Shown here one piece after another: positions 1 through 8,465 of a stretch of DNA of 64,000 nucleotides. The notes beneath the pieces were generated by a model, which was given only the letters and a program-made list of their open reading frames with translations, made no database searches and was not told the DNA's origin. A program made the translations under genes and the position numbers. The first letter of the stretch is position 1. Each line of letters opens with the position of its first letter. The stretch is from Pseudomonas fluorescens. Its GTDB lineage: Bacteria; Pseudomonadota; Gammaproteobacteria; Pseudomonadales; Pseudomonadaceae. The DNA lies in assembly GCF_902497775.2 (NCBI RefSeq), contig NZ_OZ024668.1, positions 1,015,826 to 1,079,825 on the forward strand, written 5' to 3'.

Positions 1-28
1 GTACGGATTTAGCCTGTCCATACCGTGG

Positions 29-49
29 AAGCAGGCTTGCCCCGCGATG
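29..49. repeat. REP element half, upstream edge of window
   Basis: The bases ending in GGCTTGCCCCGCGAT are the reverse complement of the GCGGGGCAAGCC core also seen at 27668 and 49025. It lies just beyond the ogt stop codon, the usual intergenic position of Pseudomonas REP sequences. Its partner arm, if any, would lie outside the window. Confidence 0.6.
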
Positions 50-53
50 ATCT

Positions 54-527
54 TCAGATCAACCAGGTCCCTTCCAGTTCCAACAGGATCTGCTTGCGTT
101 CGATCCCTCCGGCAAACCCGGTGAGGGTGCCATTGCTGCCGATCACCCGATGGCAGGGGATGATGATGGCGATCGGGTTGGCGCCATTGGCAGTGCCCAC
201 CGCCCGCACCGACTTGGGGTTGCCAATCGCCTGGGCAAGCTCGCCGTAGCTGCAGGTGGTGCCGTAGGGGATGCGCTGCAGGGCCTGCCACACTTCGCGC
301 TGGAACGGCGTGCCCTGCGGTGCCACACGCACCTCGAAGGTCTCGCGCTTGCGTGCAAAGTACTCATCCAGCTGGCGCGCCACGTCGTCCAGCTGGCTGT
401 TGGCCGGCTGCCAGTCTTCAGTCAGTTGCCACGGCTGGGCGGCGTCCATGTGCAGCATGCGCAAGCCCTGTTCATCGCCTGCCAAGAGCAGCGGGCCCAG
501 CGGGCTTGGAAGGTAGCGATAAAACAT
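54..527 (-). CDS. ogt: Methylated-DNA--[protein]-cysteine S-methyltransferase
   Basis: Suicide DNA repair enzyme that moves the alkyl group from O6-alkylguanine or O4-alkylthymine to its own cysteine. The 157-residue protein has the compact Ogt length without an Ada regulatory domain. The N-terminal half is the RNase H-like fold; the C-terminal half carries the PYGTTCSYGELA helix-turn-helix region and the PCHRV active site (the Cys is the acceptor), followed by GFAGGIERK. It is a single gene read away from the LTA-synthase-like gene at 712, sharing a 184-base divergent region. Family assignment is secure; ogt rather than a generic MGMT name is by length and domain content. Confidence 0.93.
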   Translation of the reverse strand: MFYRYLPSPLGPLLLAGDEQGLRMLHMDAAQPWQLTEDWQPANSQLDDVARQLDEYFARKRETFEVRVAPQGTPFQREVWQALQRIPYGTTCSYGELAQAIGNPKSVRAVGTANGANPIAIIIPCHRVIGSNGTLTGFAGGIERKQILLELEGTWLI

Positions 528-711
528 GGCGTAATGATCTCCCTGCGGATAAGCCTGATTCTATTACGAAATTTTCACAAACGATTGCCGACAATTTGCG
601 CGCGCAATTATCCGTTCGCCGAATGGCCGTGCAACGCGCTCGCGTTTAAGGCACATTTGCCGATTCGTTTTACCGCCTTCCTCGAACCTGAACCCTAGGA
701 TCCTCCAATTC

Positions 712-2796
712 ATGGCTAACACGGACGCCTTGAGTCAACAGCGGGCTGCGTCGCGCCCGTTGCAACCGACGCTGAAATCACACCTGGCCTACACCCTGCT
801 GTGCGGCCTGGTGATCATGCTGATGCTCAGCCTGGTCCGCCTGGCCCTGCTGGTCTACAACAATGACATGATCGGCGACACGCCGATGTCGACCGTGGCC
901 GAGGGGTTCCTCAATGGCCTGCGTTTCGACCTGCGGGTTGTGGTGTACCTGAGCATTCCGCTGCTGCTGGCGATCCTCAGTGCCCGGGCCATGGCCGCAC
1001 GAGGCCTGTTCCGGGCCTGGTTGACCATCGCCTCGAGCATCGTCATGTTCCTCGGCCTGATGGAGATGGACTTCTATCGCGAGTTCCACCAGCGCCTCAA
1101 CGGTCTGGTGTTCCAGTACGTCAAGGAAGACCCGAAAACCGTGCTGAGTATGCTCTGGTACGGCTTCCCGGTGGTGCGCTACCTGCTGGCATGGGCCTTT
1201 GGCACCTGGTTGCTGAGCCTGCTGTTCAAGGGCATCGACCGCCTGACCCGGCCCAGTGGCGTGTATGAAAGCCAGGTGGCGGGCACGCGTAGCGTAGCGC
1301 CCTGGTATGTGCGCGGCGTGGTGTTCTTCCTGGTTCTGCTGGTGGCGGTCATCGCTGCCCGTGGCACCCTGCGCCAGGGCCCGCCGATGCGTTGGGGCGA
1401 TGCCTTCACCACTGACTCGAACTTCGTCAACCAGCTGGGCCTGAACGGCACCCTGACCCTGATCGACGCGGCCAAGAGTCGTTTCGGCGAAGACCGCGCC
1501 AATATCTGGAAGTCGACCATCGAGCAAGGCCTGGCTACCCAGACCGTGCGCGACATGCTGCTGACCGCCAACGACAAGCTGGTCGATGCCGACAGCGCCG
1601 CAGTGCGCCGTGATTTCATCCCGCCAGCGGACAACACCCTGCCGATCAAGAACGTCGTGGTGATCCTCATGGAGAGCTTCGCCGGTCATTCGGTAGGCGC
1701 CCTGGGCAGCCCGAACAACATCACCCCGTATTTCGACAAACTGGCGAAAGAGGGTGTGCTGTTCGACCGCTTCTTCTCCAACGGCACCCATACCCACCAG
1801 GGCATGTTCGCCACTATGGCCTGTTACCCGAACCTGCCAGGCTTCGAGTACCTGATGCAGACTCCGGAAGGCGGCCACAAGCTGTCGGGCCTGCCAGCGC
1901 TGCTCAGTGCCCGTGACTACGACGACGTCTACGTCTACAACGGTGACTTTGCCTGGGACAACCAGTCCGGTTTCTTCGGCAACCAGGGCATGACCACCTT
2001 TATCGGCCGTAACGACTTCGTCAATCCGGTGTTCTCCGACCCGACCTGGGGCGTGTCGGACCAGGACATGTTCGACCGCGGCAACGTAGAGCTGGCCAAG
2101 CACGATGGCAAGAAGCCGATCTACGCGCTGCTGCAGACCCTGTCCAACCACACGCCGTATGCACTGCCCAAGGATCTGCCGGTCGAGAAGGTCACAGGCC
2201 AGGGTCGCCTGGATGAGCACCTGACCGCCATGCGCTACTCCGACTGGGCCCTGGGTCAGTTCTTCGAGAAGGCGCGCAAGGAGCCGTACTTCAAGGAGAC
2301 CCTGTTCGTCATCGTTGGCGACCATGGCTTTGGCAACCACCAGCAGGTCACCGAGCTTGATCTTGGGCGCTTCAACGTGCCGCTGCTGCTGATCGCCCCG
2401 GGTATCCAGGAGAAGTTCGGTGCGCTCAACCACACCGTGGGTACCCAGATCGACATCGTGCCGACCATCATGGGCCGCCTGGGTGGCGAAACCCGTCATC
2501 AGTGCTGGGGCCGTGACCTGCTCAACCTGCCAGCCGGCGATCAGGGCTTTGGCATGATCAAGCCATCGGGTAGCGAGCAGATCGTTGGCCTGGTCAAGGG
2601 GGACCGCATCCTGATCGAGTCCAAGGACATGTCGCCACGCATGTACCGCTATGAGCTGGGTGCCAACTTCAAGGCCGAACTGATCGAAAGCCCGGACCAG
2701 ACCGAGCTGACCCACAAGCTCGAGTCGTTCATCCAGACGGCGACCAAGAGCCTGCTGGACAACACCGCCGGTGTCATTCACGGCACTCCGGAGTAA
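712..2796 (+). CDS. LTA synthase family membrane sulfatase / phosphoglycerol transferase
   Basis: Inner-membrane protein of 694 residues with about five hydrophobic segments in the first ~230 residues, then a periplasmic alkaline-phosphatase-fold domain. Visible metal and catalytic landmarks are VVVILMESF (metal-binding Glu), NGTHTHQGMFATM (the Thr nucleophile region) and VGDHGFGNH (metal-binding Asp and His). The family includes LtaS of Gram-positives and OpgB-type phosphoglycerol transferases of proteobacteria. In a Gram-negative the likely job is transfer of phosphoglycerol to periplasmic glucans or another envelope polymer, but the acceptor cannot be read from sequence. AGGA lies at 697-700. 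A strong terminator follows, so it appears to be a single-gene unit. Confidence 0.88.
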   Translation: MANTDALSQQRAASRPLQPTLKSHLAYTLLCGLVIMLMLSLVRLALLVYNNDMIGDTPMSTVAEGFLNGLRFDLRVVVYLSIPLLLAILSARAMAARGLFRAWLTIASSIVMFLGLMEMDFYREFHQRLNGLVFQYVKEDPKTVLSMLWYGFPVVRYLLAWAFGTWLLSLLFKGIDRLTRPSGVYESQVAGTRSVAPWYVRGVVFFLVLLVAVIAARGTLRQGPPMRWGDAFTTDSNFVNQLGLNGTLTLIDAAKSRFGEDRANIWKSTIEQGLATQTVRDMLLTANDKLVDADSAAVRRDFIPPADNTLPIKNVVVILMESFAGHSVGALGSPNNITPYFDKLAKEGVLFDRFFSNGTHTHQGMFATMACYPNLPGFEYLMQTPEGGHKLSGLPALLSARDYDDVYVYNGDFAWDNQSGFFGNQGMTTFIGRNDFVNPVFSDPTWGVSDQDMFDRGNVELAKHDGKKPIYALLQTLSNHTPYALPKDLPVEKVTGQGRLDEHLTAMRYSDWALGQFFEKARKEPYFKETLFVIVGDHGFGNHQQVTELDLGRFNVPLLLIAPGIQEKFGALNHTVGTQIDIVPTIMGRLGGETRHQCWGRDLLNLPAGDQGFGMIKPSGSEQIVGLVKGDRILIESKDMSPRMYRYELGANFKAELIESPDQTELTHKLESFIQTATKSLLDNTAGVIHGTPE

Positions 2797-2820
2797 CGAC
2801 GTTTCTGGCGCTGTAAACAG

Positions 2821-2847
2821 GACCCCGGCTTGCCGGGGTCTTGGCTT
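2821..2847 (+). terminator. Rho-independent terminator after the LTA-synthase-like gene
   Basis: Perfect 8-bp stem GACCCCGG / CCGGGGTC with a CTTG tetraloop, then TTGGCTTTT. It separates the sulfatase gene from the immunity-like gene downstream. Confidence 0.85.
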
Positions 2848-2925
2848 TTGGGGTCATGGATGCTCAAATCGCGCGCCTCAGGAAACGGGGGGCTGGAATG
2901 GCGCCCATCAAAAAAGGATTTTTGC

Positions 2926-4260
2926 GTGCGAGTATTCGTCTTGTTTGCCTGCCTGTGCCATTCAGTTTTGGCAATGGCCGATGTTGCGTCGGCGGACTAC
3001 CAGACGCCCCCTGGCTGGCGTACCGAATGCATGGGCCGGGTGCAGTTCGATGTACCCAAGGATATTGTCTGGCACATTTCCAGCGGCTATTGGCAGTACT
3101 ACAATTTCGAGCGGCCCAACCCCACGATCACCCCAGGTGAGGAGCAGATTGCCTACGGCGACGGCTTGACTCCCAAGCAACGCTATCTGGTTGATATCGA
3201 TGTCAGCCCGTTGACCACCCGCGAGCTCTTCGAGCAGATCCGCTATTCCCAAACCCTCAACGTTGAGCCTGCGCAACAGCGGGTTGTCAAGGCAGAGATA
3301 AAGGCGCTGGATGCCGTCATCAGCGCAACCAGTAGTGACGACTCGGGCTACAGGGCACTGCTGGACCAAAGTATCGAACTGGATAAAAAGCTCAAGCGTA
3401 TCGGCTATGTGCATTCTCAACTGATCTTGCTTGACGATCTGATTCGGCAATTTACTGCCGAGGGTCGGTCGGTGGCGAAGGCGCAGGTCGAGCGCGATGC
3501 CTTCTTCAAAGAACAGGCACAGTGGCCGACCGATGTAGAGTTCGAGCATGAACGTTCTATCGAGCTGGGGCTGCCGGATGCGTTTGCCAATTGGTATGAA
3601 GGCAAACTGGTAGCCTATCTGTGGCGCAACCAGCGAATCTACCGTTTCAATTTCCATAGCGGCGCCAACACGGCGACAGCATCCGATGCGCTGGCATTAC
3701 TGGAACCCAAGGCACGCGCCGTGCTGGCCGCGTTCCGTACCCGGGCGCAATACGAAACTCCCCAGGAAAACGGCTTCTGTGTGCCATATGGCTTCATTGC
3801 CGACGATGGCGCACCGCGGCATGCCATCACCCTGGGCTTCAACCCGGCAGACAACCCGAAACTGCTGCACCGCCTGAGCATGAGCAACGATGATGAAAAA
3901 GCCGTCGAAATGGTCCCGATGATGCTGGATCGGCTGGTTGCCAACCCGTTTCCCGGGTTGCTCAGTATCGACAAGTTCGGGCCTTCAAGCGTGCGCATTG
4001 GTGCCGCCAAGGGTCGCATCGGCGGCGCGCGCTTTCGCCCTCATGATCCTGAAACGCTCGAACCCTCGGCCGTCGAAACGTTCAGGATGGTCGCCGGTGT
4101 CTCGTCCTCCGGGCACCAGCCCACCCTGGTGCTGGGAGTGATCAACGAGCACTCCCAGCCGCCGCTGCAGTTCGAGCCTTCCAGGGACGACTTCCTGCGC
4201 ACGTTGCAAAGCATCCGCGCGCTACCAGGCGGCCATCGCTTCGAGGCGCAAGCCGACTGA
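2926..4260 (+). CDS. Tli4-family T6SS lipase-immunity-like periplasmic protein
   Basis: Predicted exported protein of 444 residues. An open frame runs back to 2830, but GTG at 2926 has AAGGA at 2914-2918 and opens exactly on a signal peptide (MRVFVLFACLCHSVLAMA), so this start is preferred. The mature N-terminus has the TECMGRVQFDVP signature typical of Tli4-type proteins, the middle carries GFCVPYGFIADDG, and the end (PTLVLGVINEHSQPP, then a helix near the stop) fits a Tli4 C-terminal domain. Tli4 proteins neutralise Tle4 phospholipase effectors of type VI secretion. No phospholipase, VgrG or other T6SS gene is next to it: the neighbours are an LTA-synthase-like gene and a 78-residue unknown. 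Family call is from recalled motifs; function as immunity is inference. Confidence 0.65.
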   Translation: MRVFVLFACLCHSVLAMADVASADYQTPPGWRTECMGRVQFDVPKDIVWHISSGYWQYYNFERPNPTITPGEEQIAYGDGLTPKQRYLVDIDVSPLTTRELFEQIRYSQTLNVEPAQQRVVKAEIKALDAVISATSSDDSGYRALLDQSIELDKKLKRIGYVHSQLILLDDLIRQFTAEGRSVAKAQVERDAFFKEQAQWPTDVEFEHERSIELGLPDAFANWYEGKLVAYLWRNQRIYRFNFHSGANTATASDALALLEPKARAVLAAFRTRAQYETPQENGFCVPYGFIADDGAPRHAITLGFNPADNPKLLHRLSMSNDDEKAVEMVPMMLDRLVANPFPGLLSIDKFGPSSVRIGAAKGRIGGARFRPHDPETLEPSAVETFRMVAGVSSSGHQPTLVLGVINEHSQPPLQFEPSRDDFLRTLQSIRALPGGHRFEAQAD

Positions 4261-4334
4261 ACAACCACCCCTGTCGTGAGGTCAACGGAAGGTAAGCCCG
4301 ATTCACCCTGAACATCTGTACAGAGGAGAGTCCA

Positions 4335-4571
4335 ATGAAAGCCTGGGTCATTACCTTTGTTGACCAGAAGGGCGAGCGTACCTCGCTGCCGCTCACCGCA
4401 GAGCTCGAGCCGAGTATCGAAGAGGCTGCGCGGCTGATTCGCTCCCATCTGTTTCCGGTTTTGGGCGAACTGGACCTCAATGATTTTCAGGACCGCGAAA
4501 CCTCGCCGACGGCCAAATGGCTGAAAGAGCAGAACGGGGTGGAGATCACTGCCATCACTGAAGGACCCTGA
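4335..4571 (+). CDS. Small conserved-looking protein of unknown function
   Basis: Seventy-eight residues, no signal peptide or membrane segment, acidic overall. It begins MKAWVITFVDQKGER with a strong GAGGAG ribosome site at 4323-4328, so translation is credible. I do not recognise a domain. It lies 74 bases after the Tli4-like gene on the same strand with no terminator visible between them, so it may be co-transcribed, and 190 bases before rraB. Confidence 0.7.
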   Translation: MKAWVITFVDQKGERTSLPLTAELEPSIEEAARLIRSHLFPVLGELDLNDFQDRETSPTAKWLKEQNGVEITAITEGP

Positions 4572-4761
4572 ACCCGCATGCCGGTTGGCACGCTGGGCAA
4601 TCAGGCGCTACGCTGCAGACAAGGTCGGGCAATTTTTTCTGATTGTCCGGGCTTGCCGATCCACGTCACGCAACAGCTCGAATTGCCCCCGCACGGCTTG
4701 TGTGGCGGGCAGGTGCGTTTTGCACTGAAAGTCTATCCATCGGTAATGAGGAGGACGATTC

Positions 4762-5094
4762 ATGAGCAGCCAATACGAGGACATCAGCAGCACGGTCTTG
4801 CGTCGGATGAAAGAAGGGGGGTTCAACTTCGCGCAGATTCATCCCATCGAGTTTTATGCAGTATTTCCGGACGAGGCACGGGCGCGGCGAGCGGCAGGTA
4901 AGTTTCGCGGCGAATCACTCAGTGCCCAGGTACACGAGCGCGATGATGGCGCCTGGCACCTGGAGCTGAGCAAGGTGATGTTTGCAACTTATGGCGGTAT
5001 CGGCGAATTCGAACAGGATTTCGAGGCGGTGATTGCCCCGCTGGGTGGTGAAATCGAAGGCTGGGGCGTCAAGCAGGAGCGCCAACTGGCCTGA
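4762..5094 (+). CDS. rraB: Ribonuclease E inhibitor RraB family protein
   Basis: Cytoplasmic 110-residue protein with the RraB layout: a helical N-terminus (SSTVLRRMKEGG), the HPIEFYAVFPDEARAR segment and an alternating acidic/hydrophobic C-terminal half ending in GGEIEGWGVK. RraB proteins bind RNase E and alter degradosome composition and mRNA decay. The start is supported by GAGGAGG about eight bases upstream. It is a single gene in front of the amidoligase operon, which has its own promoter. Confidence in the family is good; regulation of RNase E in this species is inferred. Confidence 0.8.
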   Translation: MSSQYEDISSTVLRRMKEGGFNFAQIHPIEFYAVFPDEARARRAAGKFRGESLSAQVHERDDGAWHLELSKVMFATYGGIGEFEQDFEAVIAPLGGEIEGWGVKQERQLA

Positions 5095-5254
5095 ACAAAC
5101 GGTCCCACAGGGCGGCATCGGACCGTCTCTCGTGGGCCGCTCGGCGCTTCGCAATGAAGCGCTGGCGTCAAAGCAACCGGGGCGGTTGCACAGATCTGGT
5201 GCGACCGTTCTTCGCTTAAAACACAACTTATTGAATAACAAGGAATTATGCCGC

Positions 5255-5269
5255 TGGCACGGGGCTTGC
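5255..5269 (+). promoter_or_regulatory. Sigma-54 (RpoN) promoter of the amidoligase operon
   Basis: TGGCAC at 5255-5260, five bases, then TTGC at 5266-5269. The invariant GG (5256-5257) and GC (5268-5269) are exactly ten bases apart, as sigma-54 requires. Transcription would begin near 5281, just ahead of the ATG at 5305. A longer open frame starting at 5248 would place its start codon inside this promoter, which supports the later start. No enhancer-binding protein gene is adjacent. Confidence 0.75.
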
Positions 5270-5304
5270 GATGGCTCGGGTGCACGGGTGACAAGGAGTT
5301 CGGC

Positions 5305-6714
5305 ATGATCCGCACCTTTTACGATGAGATGTACGCCGCTGACGGCCAGGTCCGTCCGCATTACCGGGAGTTCGCCCGCTGGCTGGGCGAAACCCCGCCG
5401 GAGCTGCTGGCGCAACGTCGACGTGAAGCCGACCTGCTGTTCCATCGCGCCGGTATTACCTTCACCCTCTATGGCGACGAGCAGGGCACCGAGCGCCTGA
5501 TTCCCTTCGATACCATCCCGCGCAGCATCCCGGCCAGTGAGTGGCGAGTGGTCGAGCGTGGCTGCATACAACGGGTCAAGGCGCTGAACCTGTTTCTCGC
5601 CGACCTGTACCACGACCAGCGCATCATCCGCGCCGGGATCATTCCGGCCGAACAGGTGCTGGCCAACGACCAGTACCAGTTGGCCATGCAGGGCCTGGAC
5701 CTGCACCGCGACATCTATTCGCACATTTCCGGGGTCGACCTGGTGCGCGACAGCGATGGCAGTTATTACGTGCTGGAGGACAACCTGCGCACCCCCAGCG
5801 GCGTCAGCTACATGCTTGAAGACCGCAAGATGATGATGCGCCTGTTCCCCGAGTTGTTCGCTGCCCAGCGCATCGCCCCCATCGATCATTACCCCAACCT
5901 GTTGCTCGATACCCTCAAGAGCTCAAGCCCCCTGGGTAACCCCAGCGTGGTGGTGCTGACCCCCGGGCGTTTCAACAGCGCTTTCTTCGAGCACGCCTTC
6001 CTCGCCCGCGAGATGGGCGTCGAGCTGGTCGAAGGCGCCGACCTGTTCGTGCGTGACGAGCGGGTATTCATGCGCACCACCGACGGCCCCAAGGCGGTCG
6101 ATGTGATCTACCGACGCCTGGACGATGCCTTCCTCGACCCGCTGGCGTTCAATCCCGATTCTATGCTTGGCGTGCCCGGTCTGCTGGCGGCTTACCGCTG
6201 CGGCAACGTGGTGTTGGCCAATGCCATTGGCACGGGCGTGGCCGACGACAAGTCGATCTACCCCTATGTCACCGACATGATCCGTTTCTACCTCGATGAG
6301 GAGCCGATCCTGAAGAATGTGCCGACCTGGCAGTGCCGCAAGCCTGAGGAGCTTTCCCACGTGCTGGCGCACCTTCCGGAACTGGTGGTCAAGGAAACCC
6401 AGGGCTCCGGCGGCTACGGCATGCTGGTCGGCCCGGCGGCGACCCGTGCCGAGATCGAAGCCTTCGCCGCGCGAATCAAGGCACGGCCGGCGGCCTACAT
6501 TGCTCAGCCGACGCTGTCGCTGTCGACCTGCCCGACCTTTGTCGAGAACGGTATTGCCCCACGGCATATCGATTTGCGCCCCTTCGTACTGTCCGGGCGC
6601 GAAACCCGAGTGGTGCCTGGCGGCCTGACCCGGGTTGCCCTGCGTGAAGGCTCGCTGGTGGTCAACTCGTCCCAGGGCGGCGGTACCAAGGACACCTGGG
6701 TGGTCGAGGATTAA
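5305..6714 (+). CDS. Circularly permuted ATP-grasp amidoligase-type protein
   Basis: Cytoplasmic 469-residue protein of the circularly permuted type 2 ATP-grasp family (DUF404/DUF407). Landmarks are YYVLEDNLRTPSGVSYMLE near the middle of the N-terminal half, VIYRRLDDAFLDPLAF, VKETQGSGGYGMLVGP and HIDLRPFVL near the C-terminus. ATP-grasp enzymes form amide or peptide bonds via acyl-phosphates; the substrate here is not known. The frame opens at 5248, but ATG 5305 follows AAGGAG and lies downstream of the sigma-54 promoter. It is the first gene of an operon with an alpha-E protein three bases downstream and a transglutaminase after that. Iyer and Aravind proposed that such operons build or attach peptide tags; this remains prediction. 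Confidence 0.88.
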   Translation: MIRTFYDEMYAADGQVRPHYREFARWLGETPPELLAQRRREADLLFHRAGITFTLYGDEQGTERLIPFDTIPRSIPASEWRVVERGCIQRVKALNLFLADLYHDQRIIRAGIIPAEQVLANDQYQLAMQGLDLHRDIYSHISGVDLVRDSDGSYYVLEDNLRTPSGVSYMLEDRKMMMRLFPELFAAQRIAPIDHYPNLLLDTLKSSSPLGNPSVVVLTPGRFNSAFFEHAFLAREMGVELVEGADLFVRDERVFMRTTDGPKAVDVIYRRLDDAFLDPLAFNPDSMLGVPGLLAAYRCGNVVLANAIGTGVADDKSIYPYVTDMIRFYLDEEPILKNVPTWQCRKPEELSHVLAHLPELVVKETQGSGGYGMLVGPAATRAEIEAFAARIKARPAAYIAQPTLSLSTCPTFVENGIAPRHIDLRPFVLSGRETRVVPGGLTRVALREGSLVVNSSQGGGTKDTWVVED

Positions 6715-6717
6715 GTC

Positions 6718-7668
6718 ATGCTGAGTAGAACTGCCTCCGATTTGTACTGGATGTCGCGTTACCTGGAGCGGGCGGAAAACCTCGCACGGATGCTCGATGT
6801 CAGCTATTCGCTGTCGCTGATGCCGCAGGACGGCCGCGGCGATGGCCTGGATGAAATGGCCATGCCGCTGTTGATCACCGGCACCCTCGACGATTACCTG
6901 GAGCGCCACGGTCAGCTGCATGCCGAGCGTCTGCTGCACTTCTTTGCCCTGGACCCGGAAAACCCGGCGAGCATCTACAGCTGCCTCGGCGCCGCGCGGG
7001 CCAGTGCCCATGCGGTACGCGGGCGGATCACCGCCGACATGTGGGAAAACATCAACGCCACCTGGCTGGAGATTCGCGGTATCGCCGAACAGGGCCTGGG
7101 CCGCTATGGCATGAGCCGTTTCTGCGAGTGGATCAAGGAGCGCTCGCACCTGTTTCGCGGCGCTACCTACGGCACCATCATGCGCAACGACGCCTTTCGC
7201 TTCATTCGCCTGGGCACCTTCATCGAGCGGGCCGACAACACCTTGCGCCTGCTTGATGCCCGCTACGAAATGCTCGGCGACGAAGCCGAGGCGGTCAGCG
7301 ACAGCTCGGCGCGGGGTTACTACCAATGGAGCGCCTTGCTGCGTGCGCTGTCGTCATTCGAGGCCTACACCGAGATCTACCGTGATGCGCCAGCAGCTCG
7401 TCATGTCGCCGAGCTGTTGCTGTTGCGTGCCGACGTGCCGCGCTCGCTGCGTGCCTGCACCGAGGAGATCGACCTGATCCTCGCCAGCCTGCCTGGCGGC
7501 AACGGCCGCCCGGCCCAGCGTCTGGCCGCCGAGGTGGACGCATGCCTGCGCTACACCTCGATCGATGAAATCCTCGCCGAGGGCCTGCACCCCTGGCTGA
7601 CCCATTACATCCCGCTGGTGCGTGAACTGGGTAATGCCATTCACAGTGCCTACCTGGAGGCCGTATGA
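6718..7668 (+). CDS. Alpha-E domain protein (DUF403)
   Basis: All-helical 316-residue protein beginning MLSRTASDLYWMSRYLERAENLARML, the typical opening of the alpha-E family. Charged paired motifs (YLERAEN near the start, FIERADNTLRLLDARYE near residue 165) recur. No enzymatic activity is established for the family; it almost always lies beside a circularly permuted ATP-grasp gene and a transglutaminase, as here. It starts three bases after the ATP-grasp stop and its stop overlaps the next start by four bases, implying translational coupling and a shared complex or pathway. Confidence 0.9.
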   Translation: MLSRTASDLYWMSRYLERAENLARMLDVSYSLSLMPQDGRGDGLDEMAMPLLITGTLDDYLERHGQLHAERLLHFFALDPENPASIYSCLGAARASAHAVRGRITADMWENINATWLEIRGIAEQGLGRYGMSRFCEWIKERSHLFRGATYGTIMRNDAFRFIRLGTFIERADNTLRLLDARYEMLGDEAEAVSDSSARGYYQWSALLRALSSFEAYTEIYRDAPAARHVAELLLLRADVPRSLRACTEEIDLILASLPGGNGRPAQRLAAEVDACLRYTSIDEILAEGLHPWLTHYIPLVRELGNAIHSAYLEAV

Positions 7669-8462
7669 GACTGACCATTAGCCACGAAACCGCCTACCAC
7701 TACGAAGACCAGGTGCGCGCCAGTATCCAGTACCTGCGCCTGACCCCGCACGACAGTGAGCGCCAGCAGGTGCTCAGCTGGCAGTTGGACCTGCCGCGGC
7801 CGGTGCGGGCGCAACTGGACCCGTTCGGCAACATCCTCCATGTGCTGAGCCTGGAGGAACCGCATTCGGACCTGGTCATCGCTGCCCGCGGTCTGGTGGC
7901 CATCGACGAAAGCCGCGAAGCCGAGCATGAGCTGCAATCGCCGCTGCCGTTCCTGCGCTTCACCCGCCTGACCGAGGCCGACGAAGCCTTGCGCAGCTTC
8001 GCCAGCCAGCAATGCCGCAAGCGCCGCGACCGCTCGGCCTTGATCGAGTTGATGAATGCGCTGAACCAGCGCATGGCCTACCGGCCCGGCAGCACCGCTG
8101 TGGATACCAGTGCCGCCCAGGCGTTCGCCGGCGGGGCCGGGGTGTGCCAGGACCACACCCATGCCTTCCTGGCCTGCGCGCGTAGCCTGGGCGTTCCGGC
8201 GCGCTACGTGTCCGGCTACCTGTTCGACAGCGACAGCCAGCAGATGGCCAGCCACGCCTGGGCCGAGGCCTGGCTGGAGGATGCCTGGTACAGCTTCGAT
8301 GTCACCAACCAATTGGCCCGGCCCGAACGGCACCTGAAGCTGGCGGTGGGCCTGGACTACCTGGATGCCTGTCCGGTGCGTGGCATGCGCCGCGGTGGCG
8401 GTTTGGAGCAGATGCACGCCAAGGTGTTGGTGACCCCGACCCTCAACGCCCAGCAGCAGTAA
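7665..8462 (+). CDS. Transglutaminase-like cysteine peptidase family protein
   Basis: 265 residues. The N-terminal ~80 residues match the bacterial transglutaminase N-domain (HETAYHYEDQVRASIQYLRLTP). The core follows with the catalytic triad visible: Cys in GVCQDHTHAFLACAR, His in ASHAWAEAW and Asp in YSFDVTN. No signal peptide, so it is expected in the cytoplasm. It could hydrolyse or transfer the isopeptide bond that the ATP-grasp partner makes. ATGA overlap with the alpha-E gene. It ends three bases before the convergent cytochrome gene, so it is the last gene of the operon, and no large DUF2126 or proteasome-like partner gene is present. Confidence 0.9.
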   Translation: MRLTISHETAYHYEDQVRASIQYLRLTPHDSERQQVLSWQLDLPRPVRAQLDPFGNILHVLSLEEPHSDLVIAARGLVAIDESREAEHELQSPLPFLRFTRLTEADEALRSFASQQCRKRRDRSALIELMNALNQRMAYRPGSTAVDTSAAQAFAGGAGVCQDHTHAFLACARSLGVPARYVSGYLFDSDSQQMASHAWAEAWLEDAWYSFDVTNQLARPERHLKLAVGLDYLDACPVRGMRRGGGLEQMHAKVLVTPTLNAQQQ

Positions 8463-8465
8463 ACC

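Noticed and set aside
778..2781. A 667-codon open frame on the minus strand opposite the LTA-synthase-like gene
   Set aside because: It mirrors the codon periodicity of the plus-strand gene, has Gln/His/Arg-rich composition without any domain, and the plus strand gives an intact sulfatase.
5217..5245. IHF site between enhancer and sigma-54 promoter
   Set aside because: The AT-rich bases resemble but do not match the IHF consensus with correct spacing, so it is not listed as a feature.
5923..7326. A 467-codon minus-strand frame spanning the ATP-grasp and alpha-E genes
   Set aside because: It crosses two well-supported genes on the other strand and shows antisense-type composition.
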